In this document: positions 6,587 through 7,661 of the stretch, piece after piece
Numbering within the stretch: position 1 is the stretch's first letter
How the letters are laid out: every line of letters starts with the position of its first letter
Assembly: GCA_020354595.1 (NCBI GenBank)
Contig: CP070650.1
Location: 876,413 to 884,073, forward strand
Origin: Myxococcales bacterium
GTDB taxonomy: Bacteria; Myxococcota_A; Polyangia; Polyangiales; Houyiibacteriaceae
Reading direction: 5' to 3'
DNA: 7,661 nucleotides
Program-made: the position numbers and the translations under genes
The notes under the pieces: model-generated
Told to the model about the DNA's origin: nothing
The model's database searches: none
Seen by the model: only the letters and a program-made list of their open reading frames with translations

Positions 6587-7661
6587 TCACCCGATAATAG
6601 TGGAAGACACCCAACCCCGACATGCGTCCCGTGTTGGGAGGAGGCGGGACCCATCGTTCGTGGAAGTTGACGACCGATTCGATTCGAACCGCGGAGCGGC
6701 CGACGAGCCCGGTCGCTTCGATCGTGAAGATCCTCGCCGACGTAGCGAGAGATCGAGTCAGAGCGGTCTTCTGATCCTCCGTGACCACGATCGGGATGAA
6801 CATCATTTCGTTGTCTTCTCCGAGAAAGCCCGTCACGAGCGCGTAGAGGTCCTTTGAGGAGCCTTTGCCTTCGACGAAGTTGATCAGGTCACCTGGCCGA
6901 CTGAAAAGCGGGATGGGTATGAGACTCCGAATCGTGCCCAGAATGATGGTGAACTTCTGCGCCTCGAGCGGGTCGGTGCAAAGGGTGGAGTCGGTTGCGT
7001 ACGCGCAGATTCTTCCAAGCAAGACCTGCGGCGTTGCTTCGTTGATGTTGACCAGGCCCGAAGCGTAGATGGTCAGGATTCGGGCTTCCGGATCGTTGGG
7101 GGTGGGCTCGACGAACGTCGCCCAGAAATCGTCTGTGAAGCCGCGCACGAGACGAAGCTCTTGAATCGAGTCGAGAGGCGCGTTCTTGTTTCGGTATGGA
7201 TCGTCCCGCAGCTGGTAGATCGAGTCGTCTTCCGTCCCGGTTCCGCCGGTTCGAGTCTGGCCGCCGCCGGGGTCGAAGTCGGTACGCTGGATGTCCCGAT
7301 CCCACCAGTCGATCACCGCGGAGACGAGGTCGATTCGGGTCGTGAGCGTCCCGGTTTCGTCCTCCCGCGTGAAGAGAGCGTCGTACGGGCTTTCGGGAAG
7401 ATAGCCCCCGGTTAGCGAGAAGAGCTGGCTCGCGACGGCGTTGCGCGCTCGCTCACCGTCGAGGAAGAGAGGATCGTTGACGTTGATCTTTCCATTCTCG
7501 CTGACGGCGACCACGTGGCACTCGCCCGGGAGGCCGTCGAAACCGACCGTATCCCCGAAATCGACGCCGAGCTGCATCAGCGTATCGCGTTGGTCCTCGG
7601 GCGTGCAGAAGGGCGAAAGCAAGTCATCGACGAAGTTCCAAACCGGCAATTGCGGCGCCGG
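6405..7661 (-). CDS. gspK: Type II secretion system minor pseudopilin GspK (5' partial, extended 3' end)
   Basis: GspK is the large minor pseudopilin that caps the type II secretion pseudopilus with GspI and GspJ. The N-terminal prepilin signal and membrane helix lie beyond the window edge; 418 residues are visible. Counting from the edge, family hallmarks are KINVNDP at 58-64, AVIDWWDRD at 115-123, YRNKNAPLDSIQELRLVRGF at 156-175 and GLVNINEATPQVL at 202-214, which belong to the alpha-helical SAM-like domains inserted in GspK. Around 130-148 is a Gly/Thr-rich loop. The C-terminal strand ending GVFHYYRV (355-358) looks like the natural end, yet the frame runs 60 codons more, overlapping gspL by about 180 bases with low-complexity, Arg/Gly-rich sequence. 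This could be a lost stop codon, a frameshift or a sequence error. Next in order is gspL. Confidence 0.92.
   Translation of the reverse strand, partial: PAPQLPVWNFVDDLLSPFCTPEDQRDTLMQLGVDFGDTVGFDGLPGECHVVAVSENGKINVNDPLFLDGERARNAVASQLFSLTGGYLPESPYDALFTREDETGTLTTRIDLVSAVIDWWDRDIQRTDFDPGGGQTRTGGTGTEDDSIYQLRDDPYRNKNAPLDSIQELRLVRGFTDDFWATFVEPTPNDPEARILTIYASGLVNINEATPQVLLGRICAYATDSTLCTDPLEAQKFTIILGTIRSLIPIPLFSRPGDLINFVEGKGSSKDLYALVTGFLGEDNEMMFIPIVVTEDQKTALTRSLATSARIFTIEATGLVGRSAVRIESVVNFHERWVPPPPNTGRMSGLGVFHYYRVNGDVFGFGIGDHTARRQGCVSEDRVSRLRDGTLHRGPATPCRRGSVRGRVARLGHQEGDR

Overview
The window is GC-rich bacterial DNA with almost no non-coding space. The longest gap between genes is about 60 bases, so no stretch over 300 bases lacks a gene. 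Gene content suggests a Myxococcota-type (former Deltaproteobacteria) genome: a gspK-gspL-gspM-gspN block, a PilM/PilN-fusion type GspL, an RpoH-like sigma factor with an extra N-terminus, and membrane-anchored HisKA proteins. This assignment is inferred from family knowledge, not from a search.

Left part (bases 1-1659, + strand): two tandem, translationally coupled paralogues with a well-kept histidine-kinase dimerisation/H-box domain followed by a degenerate ATPase-like domain. The first is cut by the window edge. The second begins at a TTG that overlaps the first gene's TGA and has two predicted membrane helices. Both lack the N box and the DxGxG box needed for ATP binding, so they look like pseudokinases or phosphotransfer/dimerisation partners rather than ordinary sensor kinases.

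Right part (bases 1656-7661, - strand; described in transcription order): gspK (5' end outside the window), gspL, gspM and gspN encode the minor pseudopilin and inner-membrane platform of a type II secretion system. They sit head to tail with gaps of 0-8 bases and ribosome-binding sites buried in the preceding genes. After 61 bases comes an RpoH-family (sigma-32-like) sigma factor, and after another 43 bases comes rsmI, the 16S rRNA C1402 2'-O-methyltransferase. rsmI converges on the second kinase-like gene, and the two share a CTAG palindrome that supplies both stop codons.

Points worth a second look: the pair of H-box proteins with decayed ATPase domains; gspK, which does not stop where its family usually ends and reads 60 codons into gspL; a 6-bp inverted repeat that could hide the ribosome-binding site of the heat-shock-type sigma factor; and the very acidic N-terminal extension of that sigma factor. 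I see no tRNA, rRNA, CRISPR array, insertion sequence or convincing intrinsic terminator.
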